From Actinacidiphila glaucinigra (lineage in GTDB: Bacteria > Actinomycetota > Actinomycetes > Streptomycetales > Streptomycetaceae): a stretch of DNA of 64,000 nt. Location: assembly GCF_900188405.1 (NCBI RefSeq), contig NZ_FZOF01000009.1, positions 186,001 through 250,000 on the forward strand. Reading direction: 5' to 3'. Shown here in pieces: positions 1-8,772 of the stretch. A program made the position numbers and the translations under genes. The notes below the pieces were generated by a model. That model saw nothing but the letters and a program-made list of their open reading frames with translations, was not told where the DNA came from and made no database searches. The stretch's first letter is position 1. Each line of letters begins with the position of its first letter.

Positions 1-57
1 GCGGACGAGAAGGTCTTCGAGCGCATCGCGACCGAGGCGCCGGCCCAGCTCAGTTGA
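1..57 (+). CDS. 3' end of an unidentified gene
   Basis: An open frame enters from the left edge and ends with TGA, giving the last 18 residues, ADEKVFERIATEAPAQLS. The composition is typical of coding sequence here, and the stop overlaps the convergent DUF6083 gene by 8 bp. Too little is visible to assign a family. Confidence 0.4.
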   Translation, partial: ADEKVFERIATEAPAQLS

Positions 58-466
58 GCCGGCGGCGGGCGTTGCGCCGCCACTGGCCGAGCAGCACGGG
101 CGACGCCGCGGGCGGCGGGCCCGCGGGGCAGACGTCGGAATGGCTGATCCGGCAGGTGTCGGAGGGGACGGTGGCCCGCAGGTTGACCGCCGTGCCGTCA
201 CCCGCGACCCGCCAGCGGCGGCCGGCCGGGACGGCCCCCAGGGGCCACTCGCCGGGCTCGACCAGGATCCAGTGTCCTCCGGCGGTGCGGTGGCGGTATG
301 CGGCGCAGGCGCACCGGCCGCAGGTCGTGGCGGTGCCGCCCGCCGGATCGGCGACGGGTATCCCGGCGCGCGCGGCCAGCCGGATGCCGTCCACGACCGT
401 CGGCAAAGCGTCGGCCAGGAGCACCGGTTCCCGGTCGGGCTGCTCTTCACAACGCACAAGGGCCAT
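50..466 (-). CDS. DUF6083 domain protein
   Basis: This 138-residue protein of unknown function matches my memory of the Streptomyces DUF6083 family. It has a CGRC-type cysteine pair near residue 49, then a conserved-looking stretch containing AGGHWILVEPGEWP, and a second histidine/cysteine group near residue 107 (CRISHSDVC). The spaced Cys and His residues could bind zinc, but that is an inference. There is no signal peptide or membrane segment. It converges on the partial gene at the left edge and stands alone. Confidence 0.7.
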   Translation of the reverse strand: MALVRCEEQPDREPVLLADALPTVVDGIRLAARAGIPVADPAGGTATTCGRCACAAYRHRTAGGHWILVEPGEWPLGAVPAGRRWRVAGDGTAVNLRATVPSDTCRISHSDVCPAGPPPAASPVLLGQWRRNARRRLN

Positions 467-570
467 GGCGTGATGGTGGCAGCAGGCACTGACAACCCGG
501 CACCGGCGACGGCGACGGAGAGTGTGGCGGTCATCGCACTCCGCACCCGCCTGCTGTCATATGCATCCAC

Positions 571-1449
571 ATGGGGGACCATGGGGCGGTGACCTCAGCC
601 ACCCAGCATCCCCGGACCCCGGACGCCACCCTCGCGGCCCCCGCGCCGCGGCTGATCGCCACCGACCTGGACGGCACGCTCCTGCGCGACGACAAGACCG
701 TTTCGGCCCGTACGATCGCCGCGCTGGCGGACGCGGAGGCCGCGGGCATCGAGGTCTTCTTCGTCACGGGGCGGCCCGCACGGTGGATGGACGTCGTCGC
801 CGCGCACACCGCCGGCCACGGCATGGCGATATGCGCCAACGGCGCCGCCGTCTACGACCTGCACCGCGGCAGGCGGCTGCTGGCGGCGTACCCCCTCGAC
901 CCGCGGGACGCCCTCGCGGTCATCGCGGCCCTGCGCACCGCCGTCCCCGGCACGGCCTTCGCCGTCGAGCTGACCGGCGGCTTCGCGTACGAGCCGGACT
1001 ACCCGCCGTACGCCCCCGCCCCCGACGCGGTCGTCGCCCCGGTGGAGGATCTGCTCGACGGCGGGCGGCGGGGCCAGCCCGTGCTGAAGCTGCTGGCCAA
1101 GCACCCCTCCATCGACCCGGACGTCTTCCTGCGCACCGCCCGCGCGGTGGCCGGGGAGCACGCCGAGATCACCCGGTCCAGCCCGTCGGCGCTGCTGGAG
1201 ATCAGCGGCGCCGGGGTCAGCAAGGCGACGACGCTCGCGCGCTGCTGCGCGGACCTCGGCATCTCCGCCGAGGAGGTGGTGGCCTTCGGGGACATGCCCA
1301 ACGACCTCGCCATGCTGTCGTGGGCGGGCACCTCGTACGCCGTCGCCAACGCCCACCCCGACGTGCTGGCCGCCACGACGCACCGCACCGTGGCGAACGA
1401 GGAGGACGGCGTGGCCCGAGTCATCGAGCGGATCCTCGCCGCCCGCTGA
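571..1449 (+). CDS. Cof-type HAD-IIB family hydrolase
   Basis: The 292-residue protein is a haloacid-dehalogenase phosphatase of the Cof/YidA type, which dephosphorylates small metabolites such as sugar phosphates in the cytosol. HAD motif I is ATDLDGTLL near residue 30, with the nucleophile as the first Asp. The C-terminal motif is AFGDMPNDLAMLSWAG near residue 232, carrying the Mg-binding acidic residues. The ATG at 571 has no Shine-Dalgarno site but lies 8 nt after a TCATAT box, so a leaderless message is possible. An in-frame GTG at 589 is the alternative start. The substrate cannot be told from sequence. Confidence 0.88.
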   Translation: MGDHGAVTSATQHPRTPDATLAAPAPRLIATDLDGTLLRDDKTVSARTIAALADAEAAGIEVFFVTGRPARWMDVVAAHTAGHGMAICANGAAVYDLHRGRRLLAAYPLDPRDALAVIAALRTAVPGTAFAVELTGGFAYEPDYPPYAPAPDAVVAPVEDLLDGGRRGQPVLKLLAKHPSIDPDVFLRTARAVAGEHAEITRSSPSALLEISGAGVSKATTLARCCADLGISAEEVVAFGDMPNDLAMLSWAGTSYAVANAHPDVLAATTHRTVANEEDGVARVIERILAAR

Positions 1450-1464
1450 CCCCTCCGGGCCGGC

Positions 1465-2595
1465 TCAGAGGGGCGCCTCCCAGGCGAGCGTGGTGCCCTT
1501 GCCGTCCGGTCCCGGCCCGAAGATGGACTCGCCGCCCAGCGACTCCGCGCGGCGGGCGAGGTTGCGCAGGCCGCTGCGCCGCCCGGTCTCGGGGATGCCG
1601 ACGCCGTCGTCGGAGACGATCAGCCGCACGCCCTCGCGGCCGTCGGAGAGCACGGCGGTGGCGTCGAGCACCACCTCGACCCAGGTGGCGCCGGCGTGCC
1701 GCTGCACATTGGACAGCGCTTCGCGCAGGGCCGCGACGAGGTTGCGGGCGCTGAGCGCGCCGACCCGGTGGTCGACGGGTCCGACGAAGCGCACGGAGGG
1801 CGGGAAGCCGAGGCCGCGGGCGGCGGAGCCGGTCTCGCGCAGCACCTGGGCGCGCAGTCCCGCCGGTGCGTCGTCCCGCGGCTCCTGCTGCAGCGCGAAG
1901 ATCGCCGTCCGCACCTCCTGGATGGTGGCGTCCAGTTCCTCGACCGCGTGCGCGATGCCCTCCTCGGCGTCGGGCGGCAGCGCCTTGCGCCGCGCCCCCT
2001 GGAGCATCAGGCCCGTCGCGAAGAGCCGCTGGATGACCAGGTCGTGCAGATCGCGGGCGATCCGGTCGCGCTCCTCGTACACGGCCAGCCGGTTGCGGTC
2101 GCGCTGGGCGCCGGCGAGCAGCAGGGCCAGCGCCGCCTGCGCCGCGAACTGGGTGGCGACAAACCGCTCGTCCTCGGTGAAGCCCGGCACGCCGTGGGCC
2201 CTGGGCAGCGCGAGCGCCCCCATCACATGGCCGCTGCTCTGCAGCGGCAGCATCATGCAGGCCCCGAAGCGCGGGGCGATGGCCGTGGTCATCCGGGCGT
2301 CGGTCGAGGCGTCCTCCACGAACACCGGCTCGCCCGCCATCAGCGGCGCCACGGGCGGGCTGTCCGCCTCGAGCACCGTGCCGACCAGGCCCGCGGGCTG
2401 TTCGGCCGAGACGGCGACCACTTCGAGGCCGCCCTCGACGGTCGGCAGCAGCACCAGGCCCGCGTCGGCCCCCACGAGCGCGCGGGCCTGCTCGGCGACG
2501 ACGTCGAGCGCGTCGTCGCCCGGTTGTTCGTCCGCCAGCAGCGCGCTGGTGACCGAGCCGACGGCGTCCAGCAGCCTGGCCAGTGGTTCTGCCAT
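1465..2595 (-). CDS. GAF-domain sensor histidine kinase
   Basis: This 376-residue soluble sensor kinase has a GAF domain at about residues 30-160 and a HisKA_3-type phosphoacceptor region (ERDRIARDLHDLVIQRLFA, phospho-His near 184). The HATPase domain follows, with an N-box (REALSNVQRHAGA) and a G-box (SDDGVGIPE). The layout resembles the last part of the DevS/DosT kinases, which sense redox or gas ligands, but no haem ligand can be assigned here. It lies 27 bp after cydCD on the same strand, so a role in reporting respiratory state is likely. No response regulator is adjacent. A TAGGCT box 6 nt before the ATG would allow a separate leaderless transcript. Confidence 0.88.
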   Translation of the reverse strand: MAEPLARLLDAVGSVTSALLADEQPGDDALDVVAEQARALVGADAGLVLLPTVEGGLEVVAVSAEQPAGLVGTVLEADSPPVAPLMAGEPVFVEDASTDARMTTAIAPRFGACMMLPLQSSGHVMGALALPRAHGVPGFTEDERFVATQFAAQAALALLLAGAQRDRNRLAVYEERDRIARDLHDLVIQRLFATGLMLQGARRKALPPDAEEGIAHAVEELDATIQEVRTAIFALQQEPRDDAPAGLRAQVLRETGSAARGLGFPPSVRFVGPVDHRVGALSARNLVAALREALSNVQRHAGATWVEVVLDATAVLSDGREGVRLIVSDDGVGIPETGRRSGLRNLARRAESLGGESIFGPGPDGKGTTLAWEAPL

Positions 2596-2622
2596 ACGGC
2601 GAGCCTAGGGCGGTGCCGCGTC

Positions 2623-5600
2623 CTACGCCGTGATCGACTCCGGCTCCGGCGCGCCCAGTGCGTCGGCCGCGCGCTCGCGGTCCAGGCTCCGGCGGAACGG
2701 GCCGTCGGCGGCGGCCAGCTCACGGTACGTACCGCGCTGGACGACCCGGCCGCGGTCGAGGACGAGGATCTCGTCGACCTCCTCCAGACCGGTGAGGCGG
2801 TGGGTGATCAGCACGGTCGTCCGGCCCGTGGTCGCGGCCAGCAGATCGGCGGTCAGGGCGTCGGCGGTGGCCAGGTCGAGGTGTTCGGCCGGCTCGTCGA
2901 GCACCAGGACGGGGAAGTCGGCGAGCAGCGCGCGGGCCAGCGCCAGCCGCTGGCGCTGGCCGCCGGACAGGCGGGTGCCGTGCTCGCCGACCGGGAGGTC
3001 GAGGTCCAGGTCGAGCCGGGCGGCGGCGAGCGCCTTCCGCAGTTCCGCGTCGTCCGCGCCGGGGCGGGCCAGGCGCAGATTCTCCCGGACCGTGCTGTCG
3101 AAGGCGTGCGCGTCCTGGGCGCACAGGCCGACCATGCGGCGCACCGCGTCGCCGTCGAGGGCCGTGGCGTCGGTGCCCGCGAGGGTGTACGTGCCCTCCT
3201 CGACGTCCAGGAAGCGCAGCAGCACGTGGGCGAGGGTCGTCTTGCCCGATCCGGAGGGGCCGACGACGGCGATCCGGCGACCGGGGGTCAGTTCCAGGCC
3301 GACGCCGTCCAGCGCGGGCCGGGGCTGCCCCGGGTGGCGGGCGGTGAGCCCGCGCAGCACCAGGGGGTGGGGCCCGGCGGGCGCGGCCGCGGGATGTTCC
3401 GGCTCCCGTACGGGCTCAGGGGCGTCGAGCACGTCGTACACGCGCCGCGCCGCCTGCCGGCTGCGCTGCCGGTACTGCGCCGCGAGCGGCAGGGCCGCCA
3501 CCCCCTCGAAGGCGGCGAGCGGGGTGAGCACGACCACCGCGAGCGCGACCCCTGACAGTCCGCCGTCGGCCACCGCCCGCACACCCGCCCAGGCGCAGAC
3601 GGTGACGGTGAGTCCGCTGACCAGGGCGCCGAGCCCGGCCCCGAGCGCCGCGCCGGCCGCGGAGCGGGCCGCGATCCGGGTGAGCACCCGGTCCGCCTCG
3701 GCCGCCTGGTCGCGGCGCCCGGGCAGGGCCCCTGCGACGGTGAGTTCGGCGGTGCCGGTGAGCACGTCGACCACCTGGGCGGCGAGTTCGCCGCGGGCGG
3801 GGGCGAGAGCGCGTTCGGCGCGCCGGGCGAGCGCCGCGGAGGCGGCGGGCACGGCGACGCCGGCGGTGAGCAGCCCCACCGCCAGGGCAGCTCCGGCACC
3901 GGGCAGCAGCCACACGGTGAACGCGGCCGCGGCGGTGCCGGTGAGCGCGGCGGCGCCGGCCGGGAGCAGCCAGCGCAGGAAGTAGTCCTGCAGACCGTCC
4001 ACGTCGGCGACGAGGCGGGAGAGCAGGTCGCCCTGCCGGGTGTCCCGCAGCGCGGCGGGCGCGAGCCGCTCCAGCCGCCGGTACACGGTGACCCTGAGGC
4101 CGGCGAGGGCCCTGAAGACGGCGTCGTGCGCGACCAGGCGCTCGGCGTAGCGGAAGACCGCCCGGCCGATGCCGAAGGCCCGGGTCGCGGTGACCGCGAC
4201 CATCAGGTACAGGACGGGCGGCTGCTCGGAGGCCCTGGATATCAGCCAGGCCGAGGTCGCCATCAGGCCGACGGCGCTGAGCAGGGCGAGGGCGCCGAGC
4301 AGCAGCGCGAGGGCGAACCGCGGCCGCAGCGGCGAGGCGATCCGGCGCACGCGGGTCAGCGGCGCGGACCCCGTGGACGACGCGGCGGACGGTGCGGGCA
4401 CGACGGGGGCCGCACCGAGGGGTTCGGGCGTGGGCGTACCGGCCGCGGCCCGGGACGGGGGCACCGCCGCCGGCACGGCACGCGCCGGGCGGCCGTCGAA
4501 CCGCACCGTGCGATCCGCCACGGCGAGCAGCGCGGGGCGGTGCACGACGAGCAGCACCGTGCGGCCGGCCGCGAGCCGCCGGACGGCGTCGACCACGGCC
4601 GCCTCGGTCTCGCCGTCCAGTGCCGCCGTCGGCTCGTCGAGCAGCAGCAGCGGCCGGTCGGCGAGGAACGCCCGGGCCAGGGCGACGCGTTGGCGCTGTC
4701 CGGCGGAGAGCCCGGCGCCGCCCTCCCCGAGGGCCGTGGCGGGGTCGAGGTCCGGGGCGCCGGCGTCCCGGAGCGCGGCGCGGACCTCGGCCGGGCTCGC
4801 GTCCGGCCGGGTCAGCCGTACGTTGTCGGCGATGGTCCCGGCGAACAGGTGCGGCCGCTGGGGCACCCAGGCGATCTGCCGGTGCAGGCCGGCCGGGTCG
4901 TGCGCGGCGAGGTCGGCGCCGTCGATCAGGACCCGTCCCGAGGTCGGCTCGGTGAAGCCGAGCAGCACGGAGAGCAGCGTGCTCTTGCCGATACCGCTGG
5001 GGCCGGTGAGGGCGATCGTCTCGCCGGGGGAGACACGCAGGGAGACCGGGCCGAGGCGGCCCTCGACGGCCGCCTCGTCCAGTGCGACGACCGCGGTCCG
5101 CAGATCGGGGGCCGGTACCGTGCCGCGCCGGGGCGGCGTGGTCTCCAGGACGGCGAAGACCTCGTCGGCGGCGGAGAGCCCCTCGGCCGCCGCGTGGTAC
5201 TGGGCTCCCACCTGGCGCAGCGGCAGGTACGCCTCGGGCGCCAGGACGAGGATGACCAGCCCGGTGTAGAGGTCGAGTTCACCGTGGACCAGCCGCATGC
5301 CGACGCCGACGGCGACCAGGGCGACGGAGATGGTGGAGAGCAGTTCCAGGGCGAAGGAGGAGAGGAAGGTGATGCGCAGCGTCCGCATCGTGGCGCGCCG
5401 GTGGTCGGCGGTGATGGCGCGGATGGACTCGGCCTGGGCCTTGGCCCGGCCGAAGACCTTGAGCGTGGGCAGGCCCGCGACGACGTCGAGGAAGTGGCCG
5501 GACAGCCGGGAGAGCAGCTGCCACTGACGGTCCATGCGGGTCTGGGTGGCCCAGCCGATCAGGACCATGAAGACCGGGATGAGGGGGAGGGTCAGGGCGA

Positions 5601-6090
5601 TGGTGAGCGCCGAGATCCAGTCCTCGGTGACGATGCGGGCGAGGACGGCGGCGGGCACCACGACGGCCAGGCCCAGTTGGGGCAGGTAGCGGGCGAAGTA
5701 GCCGTCCAGGGCGTCGATGCCCCGGGTGGCGAGCGTGGTGAGCTCGCCGGTCCGGCGCTCGGTGAGCCCCGCCGGGCCCAGGGCGGTGACCCGCTCCAGC
5801 AGCTGTGTGCGCAGCTGGGACTTGACGGCGGCGGAGGCGCGGTGGGCGCACAGCTCGGTGAGCCAGGAGACGGCCGCCCGGCCGGCCGCGACGCCGGCGA
5901 GCAGCAGCAGCGGGGTGCGCAGCGCCCCGGCGTCGAGACCGTCCTCGAAACCCCCGACGACGATCTCCGCGACGATCATCGCCTGCGCGATGACCAGGCC
6001 CGCGCCGACGAGGCCGAGCAGGACGGAGACGGCGAGGAACACACGGGTCGCGCGGGCGTACCTCAGGAGCCGGGGGTCGACGGGTTTCAC
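2623..6090 (-). CDS. cydCD: CydDC fusion, thiol reductant ABC exporter
   Basis: This 1155-residue protein joins the CydD and CydC halves, each a six-helix membrane domain plus ATPase. The exporter moves cysteine/glutathione-type reductants outward, which is required to assemble cytochrome bd. The first ATPase has Walker A GPSGIGKST and signature LSAGQRQR. The second has GPSGSGKTT and LSGGQRQR. A Pro/Ala-rich linker of roughly 60 residues joins the halves near residue 550. Start is GTG 6090, preceded by GAGGAG overlapping the cydB stop. The start codon lies inside a perfect parS sequence. It is the third gene of the cydAB-CD unit. Confidence 0.95.
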   Translation of the reverse strand: MKPVDPRLLRYARATRVFLAVSVLLGLVGAGLVIAQAMIVAEIVVGGFEDGLDAGALRTPLLLLAGVAAGRAAVSWLTELCAHRASAAVKSQLRTQLLERVTALGPAGLTERRTGELTTLATRGIDALDGYFARYLPQLGLAVVVPAAVLARIVTEDWISALTIALTLPLIPVFMVLIGWATQTRMDRQWQLLSRLSGHFLDVVAGLPTLKVFGRAKAQAESIRAITADHRRATMRTLRITFLSSFALELLSTISVALVAVGVGMRLVHGELDLYTGLVILVLAPEAYLPLRQVGAQYHAAAEGLSAADEVFAVLETTPPRRGTVPAPDLRTAVVALDEAAVEGRLGPVSLRVSPGETIALTGPSGIGKSTLLSVLLGFTEPTSGRVLIDGADLAAHDPAGLHRQIAWVPQRPHLFAGTIADNVRLTRPDASPAEVRAALRDAGAPDLDPATALGEGGAGLSAGQRQRVALARAFLADRPLLLLDEPTAALDGETEAAVVDAVRRLAAGRTVLLVVHRPALLAVADRTVRFDGRPARAVPAAVPPSRAAAGTPTPEPLGAAPVVPAPSAASSTGSAPLTRVRRIASPLRPRFALALLLGALALLSAVGLMATSAWLISRASEQPPVLYLMVAVTATRAFGIGRAVFRYAERLVAHDAVFRALAGLRVTVYRRLERLAPAALRDTRQGDLLSRLVADVDGLQDYFLRWLLPAGAAALTGTAAAAFTVWLLPGAGAALAVGLLTAGVAVPAASAALARRAERALAPARGELAAQVVDVLTGTAELTVAGALPGRRDQAAEADRVLTRIAARSAAGAALGAGLGALVSGLTVTVCAWAGVRAVADGGLSGVALAVVVLTPLAAFEGVAALPLAAQYRQRSRQAARRVYDVLDAPEPVREPEHPAAAPAGPHPLVLRGLTARHPGQPRPALDGVGLELTPGRRIAVVGPSGSGKTTLAHVLLRFLDVEEGTYTLAGTDATALDGDAVRRMVGLCAQDAHAFDSTVRENLRLARPGADDAELRKALAAARLDLDLDLPVGEHGTRLSGGQRQRLALARALLADFPVLVLDEPAEHLDLATADALTADLLAATTGRTTVLITHRLTGLEEVDEILVLDRGRVVQRGTYRELAAADGPFRRSLDRERAADALGAPEPESITA

Positions 6091-6097
6091 GTGAAAC
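6084..6097. promoter_or_regulatory. parS: parS centromere site (perfect)
   Basis: A 14-bp palindrome GTTTCACGTGAAAC, the ParB-binding sequence of Streptomyces. It sits between the ribosome binding site and the GTG start of cydCD and includes that start codon, so ParB loading and translation share the same bases. Confidence 0.93.
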
Positions 6098-6103
6098 AGC
6101 TCC

Positions 6104-7105
6104 TCAGTGCGCTTCGGCGATGTGCTGGGTGCCGATCCGCCTGCGGAACACCCAGTACGTCCAGGCCTGGTAGAGCACCACCAGCGGGGCCGCGATCGCG
6201 GCGCACCAGGTCATGATCTTCAGCGTGTACGGGGTCGAGGAGGCGTTCTCCACCGTCAGGCTCCACGCCGGGTCCAGCGTGGAGGGCATGACGTCCGGGA
6301 AGAGCACCAGGAAGAGCATCGCCACCGCGGCGACGACGGTGATCCCGGAGAAGGCGAACGCCCAGCCCTCGCGGCCGCGCAGATTGGCGCCCAGCGCGGC
6401 GAGCAGCGCCAGCACGGCGACCACCGCGGCCGCCAGGCTCCGGGCGTTGCCGCCGTCGCCCTGCGTCCAGGCCAGGAAGGCGAGTGCGAACACCGCGGTG
6501 ACCGCTCCGGCGCGGGTGGCGAAGCGGCGGGCACGGGCACGGATGTCGCCGAGGGTCTTCAGCGCCGCGAAGACCGCGCCGTGGAAGGTGAAGAGGCTGA
6601 GCGTGACGAGCCCGCCGAGCAGGGCGTAGGGGCCGAACAGCTCCGGGAGCCCGCCGGTGTACTCGCCGGAGGCGTCGATCTCCACCCCGTGCACGATGTC
6701 GGCGAACACCACACCCCACAGGAACGCGGGGAGCAGGGAGGTCCAGAAGATGGCCTGCTCCCAGCCCGTCTGCCAGCGTTCGCCGGTGCGCTTGGCCCGG
6801 TACTCGAAGGCGACGACCCGGATGATCAGGCAGAGCAGGATCACCAGCAGCGGCAGGTAGAAGCCGGAGAAGAGGGTGGCGTACCACTCGGGGAAGGCGG
6901 CGAAGGTGGCGCCGCCCGCGGTGATCAGCCAGACCTCGTTGCCGTCCCAGACCGGGCCGATGGTGTTGATCAGCACCCGCCGCTCGGGGCGGTCGCGGGC
7001 GAGCAGCCGGGTGAGGACGCCGATGCCGAAGTCGAAGCCCTCGAGGAAGAAGTAGCCGGTCCACAGGACCGCGATGAGGACGAACCAGACGTCGTGGAGG
7101 TGCAT
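6104..7105 (-). CDS. cydB: Cytochrome bd oxidase subunit II
   Basis: This 333-residue polytopic protein is the second subunit of the cytochrome bd quinol oxidase in the cytoplasmic membrane. The hallmark GPVWDGNEVWLITAGGA near residue 55 and the N-terminal WTGYFFLEGFDFGIG are present. The start is ATG 7105; a much longer open frame extends upstream but only this part is CydB. It follows cydA by 11 bp and precedes cydCD by 13 bp, so the three are one operon. Confidence 0.96.
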   Translation of the reverse strand: MHLHDVWFVLIAVLWTGYFFLEGFDFGIGVLTRLLARDRPERRVLINTIGPVWDGNEVWLITAGGATFAAFPEWYATLFSGFYLPLLVILLCLIIRVVAFEYRAKRTGERWQTGWEQAIFWTSLLPAFLWGVVFADIVHGVEIDASGEYTGGLPELFGPYALLGGLVTLSLFTFHGAVFAALKTLGDIRARARRFATRAGAVTAVFALAFLAWTQGDGGNARSLAAAVVAVLALLAALGANLRGREGWAFAFSGITVVAAVAMLFLVLFPDVMPSTLDPAWSLTVENASSTPYTLKIMTWCAAIAAPLVVLYQAWTYWVFRRRIGTQHIAEAH

Positions 7106-7116
7106 GCCGTCTCTCC

Positions 7117-8616
7117 CTAGTACGAGAAGGCCATCGGGCGGTCGGCGTCGCCGCCGATCTTCGTGGGGGGATTGAGGTCGGCCTCGGTGAGCTCGGGTGG
7201 CCCGGCCTTGGCGTACTTGACCAGGAGCTTGACCTCGACGACCGCGAGGACGGCGTAGAGCGTGGTGAGGACGATCAGCGAGATCAGCATCTCGGCGGTG
7301 GAGACGCCGGGGGAGACCGCGTCCTCGGTGCGCAGCAGCCCGTACACGACCCACGGCTGGCGGCCGTTCTCGGTGAAGATCCAGCCCCAGGAGTTGGCGA
7401 TCAGCGGGAAGCCCATGGTGAGCAGGCCGATCCGCCAGTACCAGCGGGACAGGGCCGGGGAGAGGGCGGTGTTCCTGGTGAGCATCAGGTGCGGCGGCTC
7501 GTCGTCGGCGGTGCGCCGGTCCTCGGCGAGCCAGAACCTGCGGCGGGTGAGCCACAGTCCCGCCAGGCCGACCGCGAAGGAGGTCATGCCGAAGCCGATC
7601 ATCCAGCGGAAGCCCCAGTAGGCGACCGGGATGTTGGGCCGGTAGTCGCCGGGGCCGTACTTCTCCTGCTCGGCCTTGTTGACGTCGTTGATGCCGGGGA
7701 CGTACGAGTCGAAGTCGTCGTGGGCGAGGAAGGACAGCAGCCCGGGGACCTCGACGGCCACGGTGTTGTGGCCCTTCTCGACGTCGCCGTAGGCGAAGAT
7801 CGAGAAGGGGGCCGGGGACTCGCCGTCCCACAGGGCCTCGGCGGCGGCCATCTTCATCGGCTGCTGCTCGTACATGACCTTGCCCAGCCGGTCCCCGCTG
7901 ATCGCGGTGAGCAGGCCGGCGACGACGGCGGTGACCAGCGCGAGGCGCAGCGAGGTCCGCATGACGGCGACGTGCTTGCGCCGGGCCAGGTGGTAGGCCG
8001 ATATGCCGATCATGAAGGCGGCGCCGGTCAGGAAGGCCGCCGTCAGCGTGTGGAAGACCACGACAAGGGTGGTGTTCTGGCTGAGCACGGCCCAGAAGTC
8101 GGTGAGCTCCGCGCGGCCGGTGACCTTGTTGTAGCGGTAGCCGACCGGGTGCTGCATCCAGGAGTTGGCGGCGAGGATGAAGTACGCGGAGAGGATCGTG
8201 CCCAGCGAGACCAGCCAGATGCAGGCCAGGTGGAGCTTCTGCGGGAGCTTGTCCCAGCCGAAGATCCACAGCCCGATGAAGGTGGACTCGAAGAAGAAGG
8301 CGATGAGCGACTCGAAGGCGAGCGGGGCGCCGAACACGTCGCCGACGAAGCGCGAGTAGTCCGACCAGTTCATGCCGAACTGGAACTCCTGGACCAGGCC
8401 GGTGGCCACGCCCATGGCGATGTTGATCAGGAAGAGCTTGCCCCAGAACTTGGTCGCCCGGAGGTACTTCTCCTTGCCCGTGCGCACCCAGGCCGTCTGC
8501 AGACCGGCGGTCAGGGCGGCGAGGGAGATCGTGAGGGGGACGAAGAGGTAGTGGTAGACGGTCGTGATGCCGAATTGCCATCGCGCGACGGCGACGGAGT
8601 CCAGTGCCAGGTCCAC
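7117..8616 (-). CDS. cydA: Cytochrome bd oxidase subunit I
   Basis: This 499-residue, multi-helix, haem-bearing subunit oxidises quinol and reduces O2 with high affinity. The N-terminus has the conserved ARWQFGITTVYHYLFVPLT. The diagnostic GRQPW motif appears in IFTENGRQPWVVYG near residue 385. The start is GTG 8616 because AGGAGG lies 6 nt upstream; the open frame runs 14 codons further without a ribosome binding site. A Rex-type operator lies just upstream, so expression should rise when NADH/NAD+ is high or oxygen is low. Confidence 0.96.
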   Translation of the reverse strand: MDLALDSVAVARWQFGITTVYHYLFVPLTISLAALTAGLQTAWVRTGKEKYLRATKFWGKLFLINIAMGVATGLVQEFQFGMNWSDYSRFVGDVFGAPLAFESLIAFFFESTFIGLWIFGWDKLPQKLHLACIWLVSLGTILSAYFILAANSWMQHPVGYRYNKVTGRAELTDFWAVLSQNTTLVVVFHTLTAAFLTGAAFMIGISAYHLARRKHVAVMRTSLRLALVTAVVAGLLTAISGDRLGKVMYEQQPMKMAAAEALWDGESPAPFSIFAYGDVEKGHNTVAVEVPGLLSFLAHDDFDSYVPGINDVNKAEQEKYGPGDYRPNIPVAYWGFRWMIGFGMTSFAVGLAGLWLTRRRFWLAEDRRTADDEPPHLMLTRNTALSPALSRWYWRIGLLTMGFPLIANSWGWIFTENGRQPWVVYGLLRTEDAVSPGVSTAEMLISLIVLTTLYAVLAVVEVKLLVKYAKAGPPELTEADLNPPTKIGGDADRPMAFSY

Positions 8617-8636
8617 GTCACGCCTCCTAACTTGGC

Positions 8637-8668
8637 GAGCTTGTGAAAGTGAACGCATTCACAAGCTC
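8637..8668. promoter_or_regulatory. Rex-type operator within an 11-bp inverted repeat, cydA leader
   Basis: GAGCTTGTGAA (8637-8647) is repeated inverted as TTCACAAGCTC (8658-8668) with a 10-bp spacer. Within it, AGTGAACGCATTCACA (8648-8663) matches the Streptomyces Rex operator TGTGAACGCGTTCACA at 14 of 16 positions. There are therefore three GTGAA-type half-sites. The element lies directly upstream of the cydA ribosome binding site, where a bound NADH-sensing repressor would block transcription. Confidence 0.85.
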
Positions 8669-8683
8669 AGTATGCCGCACACG

Positions 8684-8723
8684 CTTTCGCCCCCTCACAC
8701 CGGGGGGTGGGAGGGGGCGAAAG
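8684..8723 (-). terminator. Hairpin downstream of hisC
   Basis: A 13-bp perfect stem (8684-8696 with 8711-8723, CTTTCGCCCCCTC arm) and a 14-nt loop follow the hisC stop. It separates hisC from the cyd operon on the same strand. Confidence 0.75.
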
Positions 8724-8772
8724 GGGGCATGCTACGACGTCCCGCGACACCCGGGACGCAGCGTGGGGACGG

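Noticed and set aside
4126-6216. A 696-codon plus-strand open frame opposite cydCD
   Set aside because: It is the antisense of a clear ABC transporter. High GC creates such long frames, and its residues are Gly/Arg/Asp-rich with no domain.
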